64,000 nt of DNA from Thalassotalea loyana (GTDB taxonomy: Bacteria > Pseudomonadota > Gammaproteobacteria > Enterobacterales > Alteromonadaceae): positions 124,001 to 188,000 of the forward strand of contig NZ_BSSV01000004.1 of NCBI RefSeq assembly GCF_030161435.1, read 5' to 3'. Each line of letters opens with the position of its first letter. Position 1 is the stretch's first letter. Positions 21,893 through 30,386 of the stretch are shown piece after piece. The position numbers were made by a program, and so were the translations under genes. The notes under the pieces were generated by a model. That model worked only from the letters and a program-made list of their open reading frames with translations. It was not told the DNA's origin and ran no database searches.

Positions 21893-22007
21893 TCTTAAGT
21901 ATTAGAGCACGCCACAAACGGGTGAGTGCAGTGACTATTATCACTTTGCATTTCCTTCACTTATTGGCTATTAAACATTAATAACGAATTAGAGTAGAGT
22001 GGACTAT

Positions 22008-22736
22008 ATGACTGACAAAAAACCATATAATAGCGTTGACGATGTTATTGCTCTACTCGATGAGAATAAAAACCAACGAGGCATTGATAACTGGGAAAAG
22101 TTATCCAATAAGCATGAACTTACCTCGTATGGCATTGGGCTAACTCAACTTAGAAAACTGGCCAAAAAAATCGGCCGTAACCGCTCATTATCAGCGCTAC
22201 TTTGGCAATCTGATGTGTATGACGCCAAAGTAATCGCACTTCTGATAGACGACCCTAAAGCAATAACGGAAGCACAAGCCGAACAACAAGTCGATGAATT
22301 AGCAGCGGGCATGTTAGTGCATGTTTATAGCTCGTGCGATGCCACATTAGCCAAATCTCCTTTGGCTTTTGATTTAGCAAACCGATGGCTTGAAACAGAT
22401 GACGAATATCGGAGAAAAAGCGCTTACGGATTATTGTATGAACTTTCCAAAAATAAACGTAACGCTAAACTCACTGACGAGTTTTTCTTTAATTGCCTTG
22501 ACCACTTAGAAGAAAGGTTGAAAGCAGACAATGAGTCTAAATCTATGCGTCTAGCCATGGGCGGGTCACTGATGGGAATTGGCAAAAGAAATAAAGCATT
22601 AAACCTTCGTTCTGCGCAAATAGCCAAAGATATAGGTCCGATAGATTTTAACGAAGACGGCGCTAAATGCGATCCTTTTGATGTGCACAAGCACTTGGTT
22701 AGCCCTTCATTACTCGAAAAACTCAATAAATCCTAG
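22008..22736 (+). CDS. AlkD-like DNA alkylation repair / HEAT-repeat protein
   Basis: About 242 residues from ATG 22008 (a GTG at 21999 is in frame; both have weak purine-rich upstream sequence). The all-helical pattern 'GIGLTQLRKLAKKIGRN', 'LLWQSDVYDAKVIALLIDDP', 'WLETDDEYRRKSAYGLLYELSKN' fits the AlkD family of HEAT-like DNA glycosylases. This one belongs to the divergent branch often annotated only as 'DNA alkylation repair protein', and true glycosylase activity cannot be shown from sequence. It is cytoplasmic and stands alone, convergent with the next gene. Confidence 0.75.
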   Translation: MTDKKPYNSVDDVIALLDENKNQRGIDNWEKLSNKHELTSYGIGLTQLRKLAKKIGRNRSLSALLWQSDVYDAKVIALLIDDPKAITEAQAEQQVDELAAGMLVHVYSSCDATLAKSPLAFDLANRWLETDDEYRRKSAYGLLYELSKNKRNAKLTDEFFFNCLDHLEERLKADNESKSMRLAMGGSLMGIGKRNKALNLRSAQIAKDIGPIDFNEDGAKCDPFDVHKHLVSPSLLEKLNKS

Positions 22737-22749
22737 TACCTCAATCGTA

Positions 22750-23493
22750 TTAATAATGCGGTGCAAGCTTCTTAGCATTTTTAGGATCAGGGAGAAACAC
22801 GCCCTGTTTAAATGCGTCGCTAATGAGCAACTTAATTTGCTCTTCCTCTAAACCAATATTGTGCTTTTTGCTGAACCCAAAATACGTCTCTTTCGAACGT
22901 TCATTATCGAGTGACATAGGCGATACACGCAGCGCTCTTCGTTGAATCTCTGATAAATGTAAATCTAACATCATCGGATTGGTCATCATCAGGTCGATAC
23001 GCTCTTTCACTAACAAAGATAAGCCGACTCGTTCATTTTGAATTGATACTTTGTTTAACGAATCATCATTATCGAATTTGAAGAAATAGGTAGAGCCTCG
23101 TGGAACACCAATAATTTTCCCTTTAAAGTCTTCGTAGGTATTTATCGCAATATCTTTTTTCGTGATAATAGTTAACTTATCAGCTAACTTAAACGGCGCG
23201 TAAAACGCAAATTCTTTGCGTTCTTCCGTGATATTTAGCCCGGCAATAACATCGGCATGCCCCGATTCGAGCAAGGCAACACAACGTGCAAAATTTGGTG
23301 CTTGAATATAGGTAAGATTACGGTCTAAGACCTTTGATAGTTTTTTGAGTGCAGTTATGTGACTACCGTACGGTTCGGGCCCTAAGTATTGATATGGGGG
23401 ATGATCATCAATACAGGCTATCATGTCTTTATCGCCCGCATAGGCAAAAAAGCTAAAGAACAAAGATAAAGTTACAAACAAAACACTAATCAT
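22750..23493 (-). CDS. Periplasmic solute-binding protein, family 3-like
   Basis: 247 residues with a signal peptide ('VTLSLFFSFFAYA', cut after Ala19). The body shows the type II periplasmic binding fold: 'CIDDHPPYQYLG', 'LESGHADVIAGLNITEERKEFAFYAPF' and 'YEDFKGKIIGVPRGSTYFF' are the usual lobe and hinge motifs of amino-acid-type binding proteins. No permease or ATPase gene is next to it, so it may be an orphan sensor or partner of a distant transporter. The reading frame ends 14 bases from the convergent AlkD-like gene. Confidence 0.87.
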   Translation of the reverse strand: MISVLFVTLSLFFSFFAYAGDKDMIACIDDHPPYQYLGPEPYGSHITALKKLSKVLDRNLTYIQAPNFARCVALLESGHADVIAGLNITEERKEFAFYAPFKLADKLTIITKKDIAINTYEDFKGKIIGVPRGSTYFFKFDNDDSLNKVSIQNERVGLSLLVKERIDLMMTNPMMLDLHLSEIQRRALRVSPMSLDNERSKETYFGFSKKHNIGLEEEQIKLLISDAFKQGVFLPDPKNAKKLAPHY

Positions 23494-23586
23494 ATTCAGA
23501 TCAAGATAGTAAAAAATACTCCGCCTGTAAACATTTGTTACATCTCTAATAACAGCTTAATTAAAGTTATCTATAAAGAACAACAA

Positions 23587-23617
23587 GTTAAATAAAAGCC
23601 CGATAATTCGGGCTTTT
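23587..23617 (-). terminator. Terminator between lipoprotein and solute-binding genes
   Basis: Perfect 10-bp stem AAAAGCCCGA / TCGGGCTTTT with a TAAT loop at 23594-23617. Read leftward it ends in T-rich sequence, so it serves the lipoprotein gene to its right. Confidence 0.88.
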
Positions 23618-23633
23618 CATTAAGTGATAGATT

Positions 23634-25076
23634 TTAAAGAATAGGTGCTTTATTTTTCACCGGTGTTACTGTTGCTTTGCCCTGAGTGAGAGACTTAGTC
23701 ACTTCGGAAAACTGAGATAAAGGCCCTAAATCTAAATTACTCAGTACAATACCTAAGCGCGCATAGTGGAAGTGGTTCCACGCTTCACTTGTTCGTGACT
23801 CAACTGGCGTACTATTGGTTAAGAAATCCTGATATGAATTAATTCCCTCATATCCGCCAAGCGCGATGTTAAAACGAGCGTTATCAACAAGGCTCTCTAC
23901 TTGCGCATCCGGTATAAACTGATTCGTGTCTAAATTTTCAAAGCTAGGCACAGTCCCCGAAGTCGGCGCAGTTAAAAACCAGTAAATCACTGATTGACCT
24001 TGTGAAAAAGCATCAACCGATATCGATAAATAATCATAATTTTGATAGTTCGAAAGGTCATAAGTTTCTGAGACACCAGAAACCACATTTGCTAACTCGG
24101 AATAATCCACATACTCGATTGGCAAATCAAAAGTTTGATTATTGTTTTCTGTATCCAATCGATTAAAGTAAAACATTTGAGCGCGGTCAGCACCTGTGCC
24201 AGTATTAACATCTTCAAAATAATACGAGCTTACACTAAAGTAATCTTTGTCCTCATGATCAAACACATAAAGTGGTTTGTCTTCGTGTGAGAAAACGTAA
24301 TTTCTGAACAATCCTTCGCCATCACTAAATGTTAGCGCTTGTGTTGAGTTTTGAGCATCTGTATTGATCAGTACTTCGCTACCATAAAGGTTTGGCTGCA
24401 CAGTAATTTGCGGTTGCGAGAAGTCATTGATGAACGCACCAAAAGCTTCTTCAGGATCACTATAAGTAAGCATGATACTAATTGGGTTGTAATCACCCTG
24501 AATAGGCTTACAAATTTCAATATCTCTAAATCTCGCTGCGCCCAATGATGGAGTCATTGAATATCCATTGACGTCATCTAAGAACCCACCTGAAGGAAAG
24601 TCCGTCGCTCTTTGCGGAACCGTTGCCAGTATTTCAATATCCTGACATTCACATTGACCTGTCTCGTTTGTGTATATGCGATAATTCAGTTCATCTGACA
24701 TTGGTTGGTCAATCACGGTGTACATTTCAATTGGTGTAACACCTTGTACGTCACCTAATGTAGGCATAACCACCGAAATATCGCGTGAATCGCTTGCCGT
24801 AGCGTAGGTAATCACACCATTTGCGTTGGCACTGATGACTTCTTCATTTCCGAAGTTTGCATCATGAATAACAAGCGAAGCATTACTAACGGGTGTTTCA
24901 TTACCACACGCATCTTGATAAACAGCCGACACTGTTAGTGTATTGAGGTTAGGTGTTGAGCCCTGATCAACAGAGCCACCATTTGTCGCAGTAGATGAAC
25001 TTCCGCCACCACCACCGCACGAGAAGAGTAAAGACGACGTTATCGCGACAAAAACAGCATTAAACTTCATGTTCAA
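23634..25076 (-). CDS. Hypothetical lipoprotein with poly-Gly linker
   Basis: 480 residues. The lipobox 'SLLFSC' (Cys20) is followed by GGGGG and a Ser/Thr-rich linker, the classic start of an exported gammaproteobacterial lipoprotein. An Ig/carboxypeptidase-regulatory-like segment may follow ('TVSAVYQDACGNETPVSNASLVIHD'), then a beta-rich domain of no recognised family with few Cys. It is probably anchored in the outer membrane. No function can be assigned. It lies 142 bases downstream of the original host tRNA-Leu in the same orientation but with its own leader. Confidence 0.85.
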   Translation of the reverse strand: MNMKFNAVFVAITSSLLFSCGGGGGSSSTATNGGSVDQGSTPNLNTLTVSAVYQDACGNETPVSNASLVIHDANFGNEEVISANANGVITYATASDSRDISVVMPTLGDVQGVTPIEMYTVIDQPMSDELNYRIYTNETGQCECQDIEILATVPQRATDFPSGGFLDDVNGYSMTPSLGAARFRDIEICKPIQGDYNPISIMLTYSDPEEAFGAFINDFSQPQITVQPNLYGSEVLINTDAQNSTQALTFSDGEGLFRNYVFSHEDKPLYVFDHEDKDYFSVSSYYFEDVNTGTGADRAQMFYFNRLDTENNNQTFDLPIEYVDYSELANVVSGVSETYDLSNYQNYDYLSISVDAFSQGQSVIYWFLTAPTSGTVPSFENLDTNQFIPDAQVESLVDNARFNIALGGYEGINSYQDFLTNSTPVESRTSEAWNHFHYARLGIVLSNLDLGPLSQFSEVTKSLTQGKATVTPVKNKAPIL

Positions 25077-25157
25077 TCCTTTGAAATAACTACAAAAAGG
25101 AAGAACATTAACATATTTTTAACAATGAGTTAATAAAAGCAATAAGGAAAAAATGAA

Positions 25158-25184
25158 AATAGAAATACAGCACATAAGCTGTGC
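25158..25184 (-). terminator. Possible terminator of the split host tRNA-Leu
   Basis: Stem GCACA / TGTGC (5-base loop) at 25170-25184, followed leftward by TGTATTTCTATTTTC, about 35 bases past the tRNA 3' end. It is short and weak. Confidence 0.4.
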
Positions 25185-25218
25185 AGCATGTTCATAAAAT
25201 AAGAATATGTATTACAAA

Positions 25219-25274
25219 TGGTACCGGAGGACGGACTTGAACCGTCACGCTCGCAAGAGCAACGGATTTTGAAT
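25219..25274 (-). pseudogene. Split host tRNA-Leu(CAA), 3' half (left end of element)
   Basis: Read leftward, this gives ATTCAAAAT (anticodon loop with CAA) followed by the 3' anticodon stem, a long variable arm, the T arm (GACGG TTCAAGT CCGTC) and CTCCGGT-ACCA with encoded CCA. The 5' part is missing: to the right, sequence diverges immediately after the anticodon loop. Its acceptor half pairs with the 5' half at 35920-35959 (GCCGGAG), and its anticodon stem TCCGT pairs with ACGGA there. The two pieces therefore derive from one 87-base tRNA-Leu(CAA) interrupted by the element. Confidence 0.93.
25266..25274. repeat. attL core ATTTTGAAT
   Basis: Nine-base sequence repeated directly at 35920-35928. 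It equals the 7-nt anticodon loop plus the closing base pair of tRNA-Leu(CAA). Bases on either side differ between the copies, so nine bases is the full direct repeat. A third copy lies in the complete tRNA at 35766-35774. Confidence 0.88.
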
Positions 25275-25335
25275 TCACACTGTTTATACTTATACACCTA
25301 TATTATCAATGTGTTATGATTACTTTATAATTCTA

Positions 25336-25355
25336 TCATACCATTCTTCATACCA
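25336..25355. repeat. Left pair of TCATACCA repeats (possible integrase arm sites)
   Basis: Two copies of TCATACCA at 25336-25343 and 25348-25355, about 60 bases inside the left core. Two more copies in the same orientation lie at 35824-35831 and 35834-35841 inside the right end. The paired arrangement on both ends fits arm-type binding sites for an integrase or excisionase; that function is inferred. Confidence 0.5.
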
Positions 25356-25366
25356 GAGTGTAGAAA

Positions 25367-26644
25367 ATGAACATAAAAAACGATATTACAAATTGGAACA
25401 TAATCAATGACGAATTAGTGATTATGAAACAGAATTCGTCCTATTGGTATGCACAGATTAAAACACCACCAGAATTAGGTTTTAAGAACAACAGAAAAAG
25501 AATACCAACAGGAATTAAAATTGGAACAGTAGAGAATTATTATGAAGCTGTGGCTTTTGGTCTTAACCTAATCGCAGAAAATAAAGTAAAAATAAAAGAA
25601 GGAATTCCACTTTATGAATTAAAACCTACTGTAAAAAGTGTTGCCCTAAAAGTAATAAAAGAAATACAGGATATGAAAATAAAGAGGCAAACACACAAGG
25701 ACTACATAAGAATTCTTGAAAAGGAAATAATCCCACAGTTAGGACATTTATATTTCAAAGACCTACAAATAAGAGAATTAAAAGAGTTCTATCATAATAA
25801 AAAGGCAAAATCTCCAACGAGAATAACACTAACAAACACAACATTTGACAAACTATTTTTCTATGCAGTGGAAAACAAAATAATCAATCAAAGAGATACA
25901 CCTGAGTTCAAAAGAATAAAAGTTGAAAAAGAAATACCAGAAGAAAAGATTATTTTCAGAGAAAATGATTTTGAAATAATAGAAAACGATTATAAAAACT
26001 TTATTGAAAATGGTACTAATAAAACATCGAGAGAAAACAGAGAGCTTTTATATTTATACATGGAGTTCCTTAAAAATACTGGCGTAAGAAGTGGTGAAGA
26101 AACAAAAATAAAATGGAAAGATATTTATTCATCTGAAAGAGATGGAAAAGAAAGAATAGTTATATCACTTAAAAAAGGAAAAATGGGGCAAAGAAAGAAA
26201 TCAAGAGATATTGCCATTGATAAAAAGACTTTTAGTGTCCTTGTTGAGCTTCTAAGAAGAAAAATGAAAGATGACAACCCATTAAAAGATAAATCTTCTG
26301 AAATGAAATTTAGTAGTAAGTATTTATTTATTTTTATTAAACTAGCAAAAATTGAAAATGAATACATATTTCAAAGAAGTGATAAAAAAATACCAAACTT
26401 TGGAGACTCATTCAATCAATTAAAAGAACATTTAAACAATAGATTATCTGATGAAAAAATAACACTATATAGTTATAGGCATTACTACATAACAGATAAA
26501 CTACTCAACAATGTAGATATATATAAACTAGCAAAATATGTAGGTAATTCAGTAGAAATAATACAGAGAAGTTATTCAAAAGTTACAAGCCAGCTAGCGT
26601 CTGAACATGTAGTAAAAGAGCTTGACATTGAACACTTTAACTAA
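25367..26644 (+). CDS. int: Tyrosine recombinase / site-specific integrase
   Basis: 425 residues. The catalytic domain (about 200-415) shows Arg241 in 'NTGVRSGEE', the HxxR-region as 'LYSYRHYYIT' (Arg371, with Tyr at the first His position, a known variant), 'YVGNSVEIIQRSYSK' with Asn for the second His, and the likely nucleophile Tyr403. The N-terminal half contains an arm-binding region and a SAM-like core-binding domain (95-175). It should catalyse integration at, and excision from, the ATTTTGAAT core in tRNA-Leu(CAA), placed 93 bases inside the left end as usual for such enzymes. Strong AT-rich codon use matches the rest of the element. Confidence 0.93.
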   Translation: MNIKNDITNWNIINDELVIMKQNSSYWYAQIKTPPELGFKNNRKRIPTGIKIGTVENYYEAVAFGLNLIAENKVKIKEGIPLYELKPTVKSVALKVIKEIQDMKIKRQTHKDYIRILEKEIIPQLGHLYFKDLQIRELKEFYHNKKAKSPTRITLTNTTFDKLFFYAVENKIINQRDTPEFKRIKVEKEIPEEKIIFRENDFEIIENDYKNFIENGTNKTSRENRELLYLYMEFLKNTGVRSGEETKIKWKDIYSSERDGKERIVISLKKGKMGQRKKSRDIAIDKKTFSVLVELLRRKMKDDNPLKDKSSEMKFSSKYLFIFIKLAKIENEYIFQRSDKKIPNFGDSFNQLKEHLNNRLSDEKITLYSYRHYYITDKLLNNVDIYKLAKYVGNSVEIIQRSYSKVTSQLASEHVVKELDIEHFN

Positions 26645-26697
26645 TCATCAAAATATAACAAAACAAGTTTGTTACATTTTAACGATTGACAATTTAA

Positions 26698-26719
26698 GGG
26701 GCTAGATAGCCCCTCTTTC
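26698..26719. terminator. Hairpin between integrase and convergent small gene
   Basis: Stem GGGGCTA / TAGCCCC with a 2-base loop, followed rightward by TCTTTCTTG. It overlaps the last codons of the convergent 134-residue gene and probably ends the integrase transcript. Confidence 0.55.
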
Positions 26720-27106
26720 TTGATTATCTAATTCTACTATTTTTATAGCTATTTCTTTTTGGTTATCATCAAGATCTTCAAAAGAGATAACAGTATCATA
26801 ATTCTGTTTAGCTCTACCTTTAACTAACAATAAATCACGTTTGTTACCAACTATTGCAAATGATTGATTTTCAGCTTTTAGTTTTCTTGGAGTCTTTGAA
26901 CTTGAAGACTCTTGAGAGCGTTCACCAGCTTTGAAATCTTCAAAAGATAAGCCTTCTTCCTTCATGAGAGCCAAAAGCTTTTCTGATGGTAATTTGAGGC
27001 TATTCATAGCCTCTTTTATGTTCTTCTCTACCTTCTGAGCTTCTAAAACTGAAAAATTAGCAAAAACTTTTTTTAATTTCTTAACATCTAAAAATATATC
27101 TTCCAT
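26702..27106 (-). CDS. Hypothetical element protein, coiled-coil N-terminus
   Basis: 134 residues, start supported by a GAGGG ribosome site. The N-terminal half is helical ('VLEAQKVEKNIKEAMNSL', '...KLLALMKEEGLSFEDFK') and resembles the oligomerisation part of H-NS-like proteins. A Ser/Lys linker and a C-terminal 'FAIVGNKRDLLLVKGRAKQNY' segment follow, only loosely like an H-NS DNA-binding end. The resemblance is weak and could be coincidental. It is the last leftward gene of the element, after Zot, a position where filamentous phages often carry accessory or regulatory genes. Confidence 0.65.
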   Translation of the reverse strand: MEDIFLDVKKLKKVFANFSVLEAQKVEKNIKEAMNSLKLPSEKLLALMKEEGLSFEDFKAGERSQESSSSKTPRKLKAENQSFAIVGNKRDLLLVKGRAKQNYDTVISFEDLDDNQKEIAIKIVELDNQERGAI

Positions 27107-27160
27107 ATATATACCCTCTGATAATAAACATTAATAATATATCATTAAACAATAAAACAT

Positions 27161-27200
27161 AAAAGCGCAATACAGCACAGCTTTGTATTTATGCGCCCTT
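27161..27200 (-). terminator. Probable terminator after the zot-like gene
   Basis: Imperfect hairpin GCGCATAAATACA ... TGTATTGCGC (read leftward) followed by TTTTATG, about 30 bases past the zot-like stop codon at 27226. Confidence 0.5.
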
Positions 27201-27225
27201 TTTTATGTTTTTATCCTATAATTTA

Positions 27226-28311
27226 TTATGACGCATCAAATAAACCATTCTTAACGATATACATACATTGAGAATCAGACATTCCAGTTATTCTTGTCAT
27301 TTGTTCTGTATAACAAAAACAATCTGATTTACCATCATATTCAATAAAACCGCATGATTTAGGTTTTGGTGACAATTTTGGTGAATTTACATTATCATAT
27401 ATTGGTGCTGTATGTGGTAAACCTGCAATTCTTGGTTTATGAATTTCAAAATATTCTTCTTCACTCATATATTCCCTACCTCTACCAATCATCATTTTAG
27501 TTGTATCAACAGTACCGTTTTTAACTGCATTAGTTACATCTGAGTTTCCACCAATAACATTACTAGATTTTGTAGTATCAGTATTACTGGTATTTTTTTT
27601 ACGAAGGTCTTGAGAACTCATTAAGTTATATAAATAGTCTACAAGAAAATAAATACCAACTAAAACAGCCAATAAGACATAAACTTGTTTTGGCATTTTA
27701 AATTTATGGGTATGAACTTCTGCTGATTTATAAACTTTAAAATACTTACTTGGTAATCTAAATGCTTTAGAACTTAAATCACCAACTTCTTTACGATTAT
27801 CAGGGTTAAAAACCGTATCAGATTCAGCACGAACAACAAGTTTACCACCACGAGGTCTATAATAATTAATATGGCGATAAGTCAATTTTCTAACATGAGT
27901 GTCAATCATGGTAGGGTTTTGAGTAATAAGAAAGAAATCTAAACCATAATGTCTATGCCTTTCTAAATCTGTAATAAATTCAGGAATTGTTTCACGAGTA
28001 TTTGTTCTAGCTCTAAATATTTCTTGACACTCATCAACTATAATAATTGCATCTTTGGGAAACTTCTTCCAATCTCTTATTGCTTCCTCAGTAGTTGGTT
28101 TAAAAGGAATTACATCATGATCTAATTGATTAATATTATAATAAAATACTGGTCTATGATTTTCATCTGGCTTTGGAAAAACACCCTTAATATTCCATAA
28201 TAACTTCTCTTTAAAAGTTAGTTTTCTAGTGCAAATATAATTCTCATATATTTCTTTAATTGTGTTTAATGTTTTGCCATTCCCTGGCTTTCCTGTAACT
28301 AAATAAATCAT
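27226..28311 (-). CDS. zot: Zot-domain phage assembly ATPase (pI-like)
   Basis: 361 residues. Walker A 'GKPGNGKT' at 7-14, Walker B 'AIIIVDECQEIF' at 88-99, then 'FFLITQNPTMIDTHVRKL', a pattern diagnostic for the zonular occludens toxin/pI family. One TM helix at about 211-231 ('VYVLLAVLVGIYFLVDYLY') places the ATPase in the cytoplasm and the C-terminal ~130 residues in the periplasm. pI-type proteins drive assembly and extrusion of the filamentous virion through the inner membrane. It follows the pVI-like gene as in M13. The name does not imply toxin activity here. Confidence 0.93.
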   Translation of the reverse strand: MIYLVTGKPGNGKTLNTIKEIYENYICTRKLTFKEKLLWNIKGVFPKPDENHRPVFYYNINQLDHDVIPFKPTTEEAIRDWKKFPKDAIIIVDECQEIFRARTNTRETIPEFITDLERHRHYGLDFFLITQNPTMIDTHVRKLTYRHINYYRPRGGKLVVRAESDTVFNPDNRKEVGDLSSKAFRLPSKYFKVYKSAEVHTHKFKMPKQVYVLLAVLVGIYFLVDYLYNLMSSQDLRKKNTSNTDTTKSSNVIGGNSDVTNAVKNGTVDTTKMMIGRGREYMSEEEYFEIHKPRIAGLPHTAPIYDNVNSPKLSPKPKSCGFIEYDGKSDCFCYTEQMTRITGMSDSQCMYIVKNGLFDAS

Positions 28312-28331
28312 AACAAATCTCCTTTTTGTTC

Positions 28332-28625
28332 TTATTTCTTACCAAATCTAAGCTTTTTAAAACTTCCCCCATTCAATCCATTCATAACCATTCTTACTGT
28401 TACTGCTGTAATAATAATATTCATTGCAATATCAACTTTTAGTAACATCAACATTTCCAACATAGAAACAGGTAAACCATTTAAATTAGCAATAATTTTT
28501 GAAGTTAATCCATCTGTTAAATTAGAAACACCAGTAAAGGTTGCATAACCAACACCAAAATATGTTAATAGCTTTAAAACTAAAGGTATGGCAACAGATA
28601 TTAATGCATTTAATAAATACCCCAT
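28332..28625 (-). CDS. Minor coat protein, pVI-like (DUF2523 type)
   Basis: 97 residues with three hydrophobic segments ('LISVAIPLVLKLLTYFGVG', 'GLPVSMLEMLMLL', 'IAMNIIITAVTVRMV') and a basic C-terminus 'GGSFKKLRFGKK'. This is the length and profile of the DUF2523/pVI minor coat proteins that cap the end of filamentous virions with pIII. It lies between the pIII-like and Zot genes and shares one base with the pIII-like stop, implying coupled translation. Confidence 0.82.
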   Translation of the reverse strand: MGYLLNALISVAIPLVLKLLTYFGVGYATFTGVSNLTDGLTSKIIANLNGLPVSMLEMLMLLKVDIAMNIIITAVTVRMVMNGLNGGSFKKLRFGKK

Positions 28626-29971
28626 TAATTACCCCTAAACATAATCTGGTAAGCCTTAAAATAAGAAAATGCCATTACTAAATAACTAATCATTATTGCG
28701 AAATCACAAAACAAATCGTATTTGATATAAAACACTTTTCCCATAACAGTAAATGTTTCAGGAGCGGGGCAAGTTCCGCCACCAGAACCTAAAATAGATG
28801 TTTCCTTGAAATAACTATCTAAATCGAATGTTTCACCATTAAAAAAACCATCTTCGTTATTAGCTTTCCATTGATTTTGTTCATTAACAATTGCATCTAT
28901 ATCACTTTCATTTATTTTGTTTGATTCAACTATTTTATTAGCTACATCATCTAGTTTATTTACAATCTTATCTGCACTTGAATTAACTGAGTTATTCAAA
29001 TTATCTAACTTAGTATTTGTTTCTGACGAATCCCCACCTTCCAAAGACTTGCAATATTGTAATTTTTGATAAGCAACAGACGCACAAAGGACAGGATCAC
29101 CATCACATTGTTCTGGTTCACCGCATTGAGTATGTGTGTATGAAACAGCTCCTGTACCATCACCAGAAGCTTGACAATTAGAAGGGTCTACACAGGGATT
29201 TTCTGGATTACCACCAACAGAACCAGTATCAGAATCACCATCACCACCTGATGTTCCACCACCATGAGAACCATCAGTAGCTATTCCATCTTGATTTTTA
29301 CTATTTAAAGGATGTTCTGGATCGGCTGTATTACCTTGGTCTGTATCACAATTTGCAATAGGAACACCACTAGAAACACATGTATTACCAACACATGCGC
29401 TACTTCCACTTGTCCAATTACCATTTACTTTACATTCAGGAACTCTATTATCTTCATTACATAGGTAAGAACAAACATCATCTTTTGTGACGTTATTAAC
29501 ACAAGTACCTTGTGCATCATATTTAGCACCTAAATGACCTACATCACACTCTGTATATTGAGGGTCGTTTTGGTCAATACATTTGCCCTCTAAACTAAAT
29601 ACCCCTTTTGCATTTGGATCATAATCGTCAATTCTATACAGATATATTTTACTACTTGTCCATACATCACTAGGACAGTGACTTGCTCTTGTTCTAGTAC
29701 CAGCGGGACTTCCATAAGATTGTGAAGAAGAAGTATAAATAGTATACGTAGGCTGCCCCAAATAAGAGCCTTGAGAAATAAATCCATCAGGATGAACTGT
29801 ACAATCAAAAGTTTCAAAAGAAGGGCTGGGTGTACCACACTGATAATCAGGAATTGTAGGAGCACCAGCAAAAGCATGGTCAATTTTTAGAAGAAATATA
29901 AAAGCAAATGCCATTAATATATATCTGGTAACAAAACCAGAACTATCTTTTATCCTAATCATATTAAGCAT
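28625..29971 (-). CDS. Phage adsorption protein, pIII-like
   Basis: 448 residues. A signal peptide ('YILMAFAFIFLLKIDHAFA', cut before 'GAPTIP') leads to a Cys-rich N-terminal domain (many CxxxC/CxC pairs, ~residues 40-200), a Gly/Ser/Asp-rich linker (~225-270), a helical segment, and a C-terminal hydrophobic anchor 'AIMISYLVMAFSYFKAYQIMF'. This is the plan of filamentous phage receptor-binding protein pIII or TspB-like proteins. No ribosome site precedes ATG 29971; ATG 29962 sits one base after the stop of a tiny upstream ORF, suggesting re-initiation there. Confidence 0.82.
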   Translation of the reverse strand: MLNMIRIKDSSGFVTRYILMAFAFIFLLKIDHAFAGAPTIPDYQCGTPSPSFETFDCTVHPDGFISQGSYLGQPTYTIYTSSSQSYGSPAGTRTRASHCPSDVWTSSKIYLYRIDDYDPNAKGVFSLEGKCIDQNDPQYTECDVGHLGAKYDAQGTCVNNVTKDDVCSYLCNEDNRVPECKVNGNWTSGSSACVGNTCVSSGVPIANCDTDQGNTADPEHPLNSKNQDGIATDGSHGGGTSGGDGDSDTGSVGGNPENPCVDPSNCQASGDGTGAVSYTHTQCGEPEQCDGDPVLCASVAYQKLQYCKSLEGGDSSETNTKLDNLNNSVNSSADKIVNKLDDVANKIVESNKINESDIDAIVNEQNQWKANNEDGFFNGETFDLDSYFKETSILGSGGGTCPAPETFTVMGKVFYIKYDLFCDFAIMISYLVMAFSYFKAYQIMFRGN

Positions 29972-30032
29972 CCATCATAATATGAAAAGAGATAATCATT
30001 GTTATCATGTAATAGTCATAAATACTTAGCAT
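29964..30032 (-). CDS. Tiny 22-residue ORF coupled to the pIII-like gene
   Basis: The ORF encodes a 22-residue hydrophobic, Met-rich peptide ('MLSIYDYYMITM...'). A strong AAAAGGAG ribosome site lies 8 bases before its ATG, whereas the pIII-like gene has none. Its TAA is followed after one base by the in-frame ATG (29962) of the pIII-like gene. It could be a leader peptide for coupling or a very small virion protein like pVII/pIX. Seen directly: ORF and ribosome site; function is inference. Confidence 0.45.
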   Translation of the reverse strand: MLSIYDYYMITMIISFHIMMDA

Positions 30033-30066
30033 TAAAAATCTCCTTTTTTTAATTTTTTTCTTTGAC

Positions 30067-30092
30067 AAATAAGGCGTTTACACGCCTTATTT
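30067..30092 (-). terminator. Terminator after the major coat gene
   Basis: Perfect 11-bp stem AAATAAGGCGT / ACGCCTTATTT with a TTAC loop, directly after the coat gene stop. M13 likewise has a terminator right after gene VIII, raising coat mRNA over gene III mRNA. Confidence 0.82.
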
Positions 30093-30099
30093 AATTTGA

Positions 30100-30303
30100 T
30101 TAACCGAATATTGCAGCTTTAATCCATTTGAATAGGATTGTTACACCAGCAAGACCTACTAAAGCCATACCAACAGCAGTTAATGCAGCAGTACCATCAG
30201 TAAGTAATCCACCTGTAACAGTAGATACATCAACAGCAAACATTGCTGTACTTGCTACAGTTGCACCAACAACAACACCAGATTTTATAAGTAAATTTTT
30301 CAT
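30100..30303 (-). CDS. Major coat protein, pVIII-like
   Basis: 67 residues. The signal peptide 'MKNLLIKSGVVVGATVAS...' ends at 'TAMFA', leaving a mature protein of about 44 residues: short N-terminal part with Asp ('VDVSTVTGG'), a hydrophobic core 'AVGMALVGLAGVTILF' and a basic end 'KWIKAAIFG'. This size and charge distribution is that of filamentous phage major coat proteins. A good GGAG ribosome site precedes the ATG. The gene lies between the small membrane protein and the terminator, as gene VIII does in M13. Confidence 0.88.
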   Translation of the reverse strand: MKNLLIKSGVVVGATVASTAMFAVDVSTVTGGLLTDGTAALTAVGMALVGLAGVTILFKWIKAAIFG

Positions 30304-30386
30304 ATTTTTTCTCCTTGTTATATTTATAATTTCCTTATTCTTTTTTTTAATTGGTTAAATCCAATAATTAGCAAAAAGCTAAATCC

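Noticed and set aside
25219-25274. Annotating the left tRNA piece as a normal tRNA gene
   Set aside because: Acceptor 5' strand, D arm and 5' anticodon stem are missing; bases right of the loop do not pair with the 3' half.
27226-28311. Calling the Zot-domain protein a toxin
   Set aside because: The domain is the assembly ATPase of filamentous phages; toxin activity cannot be inferred from this sequence.
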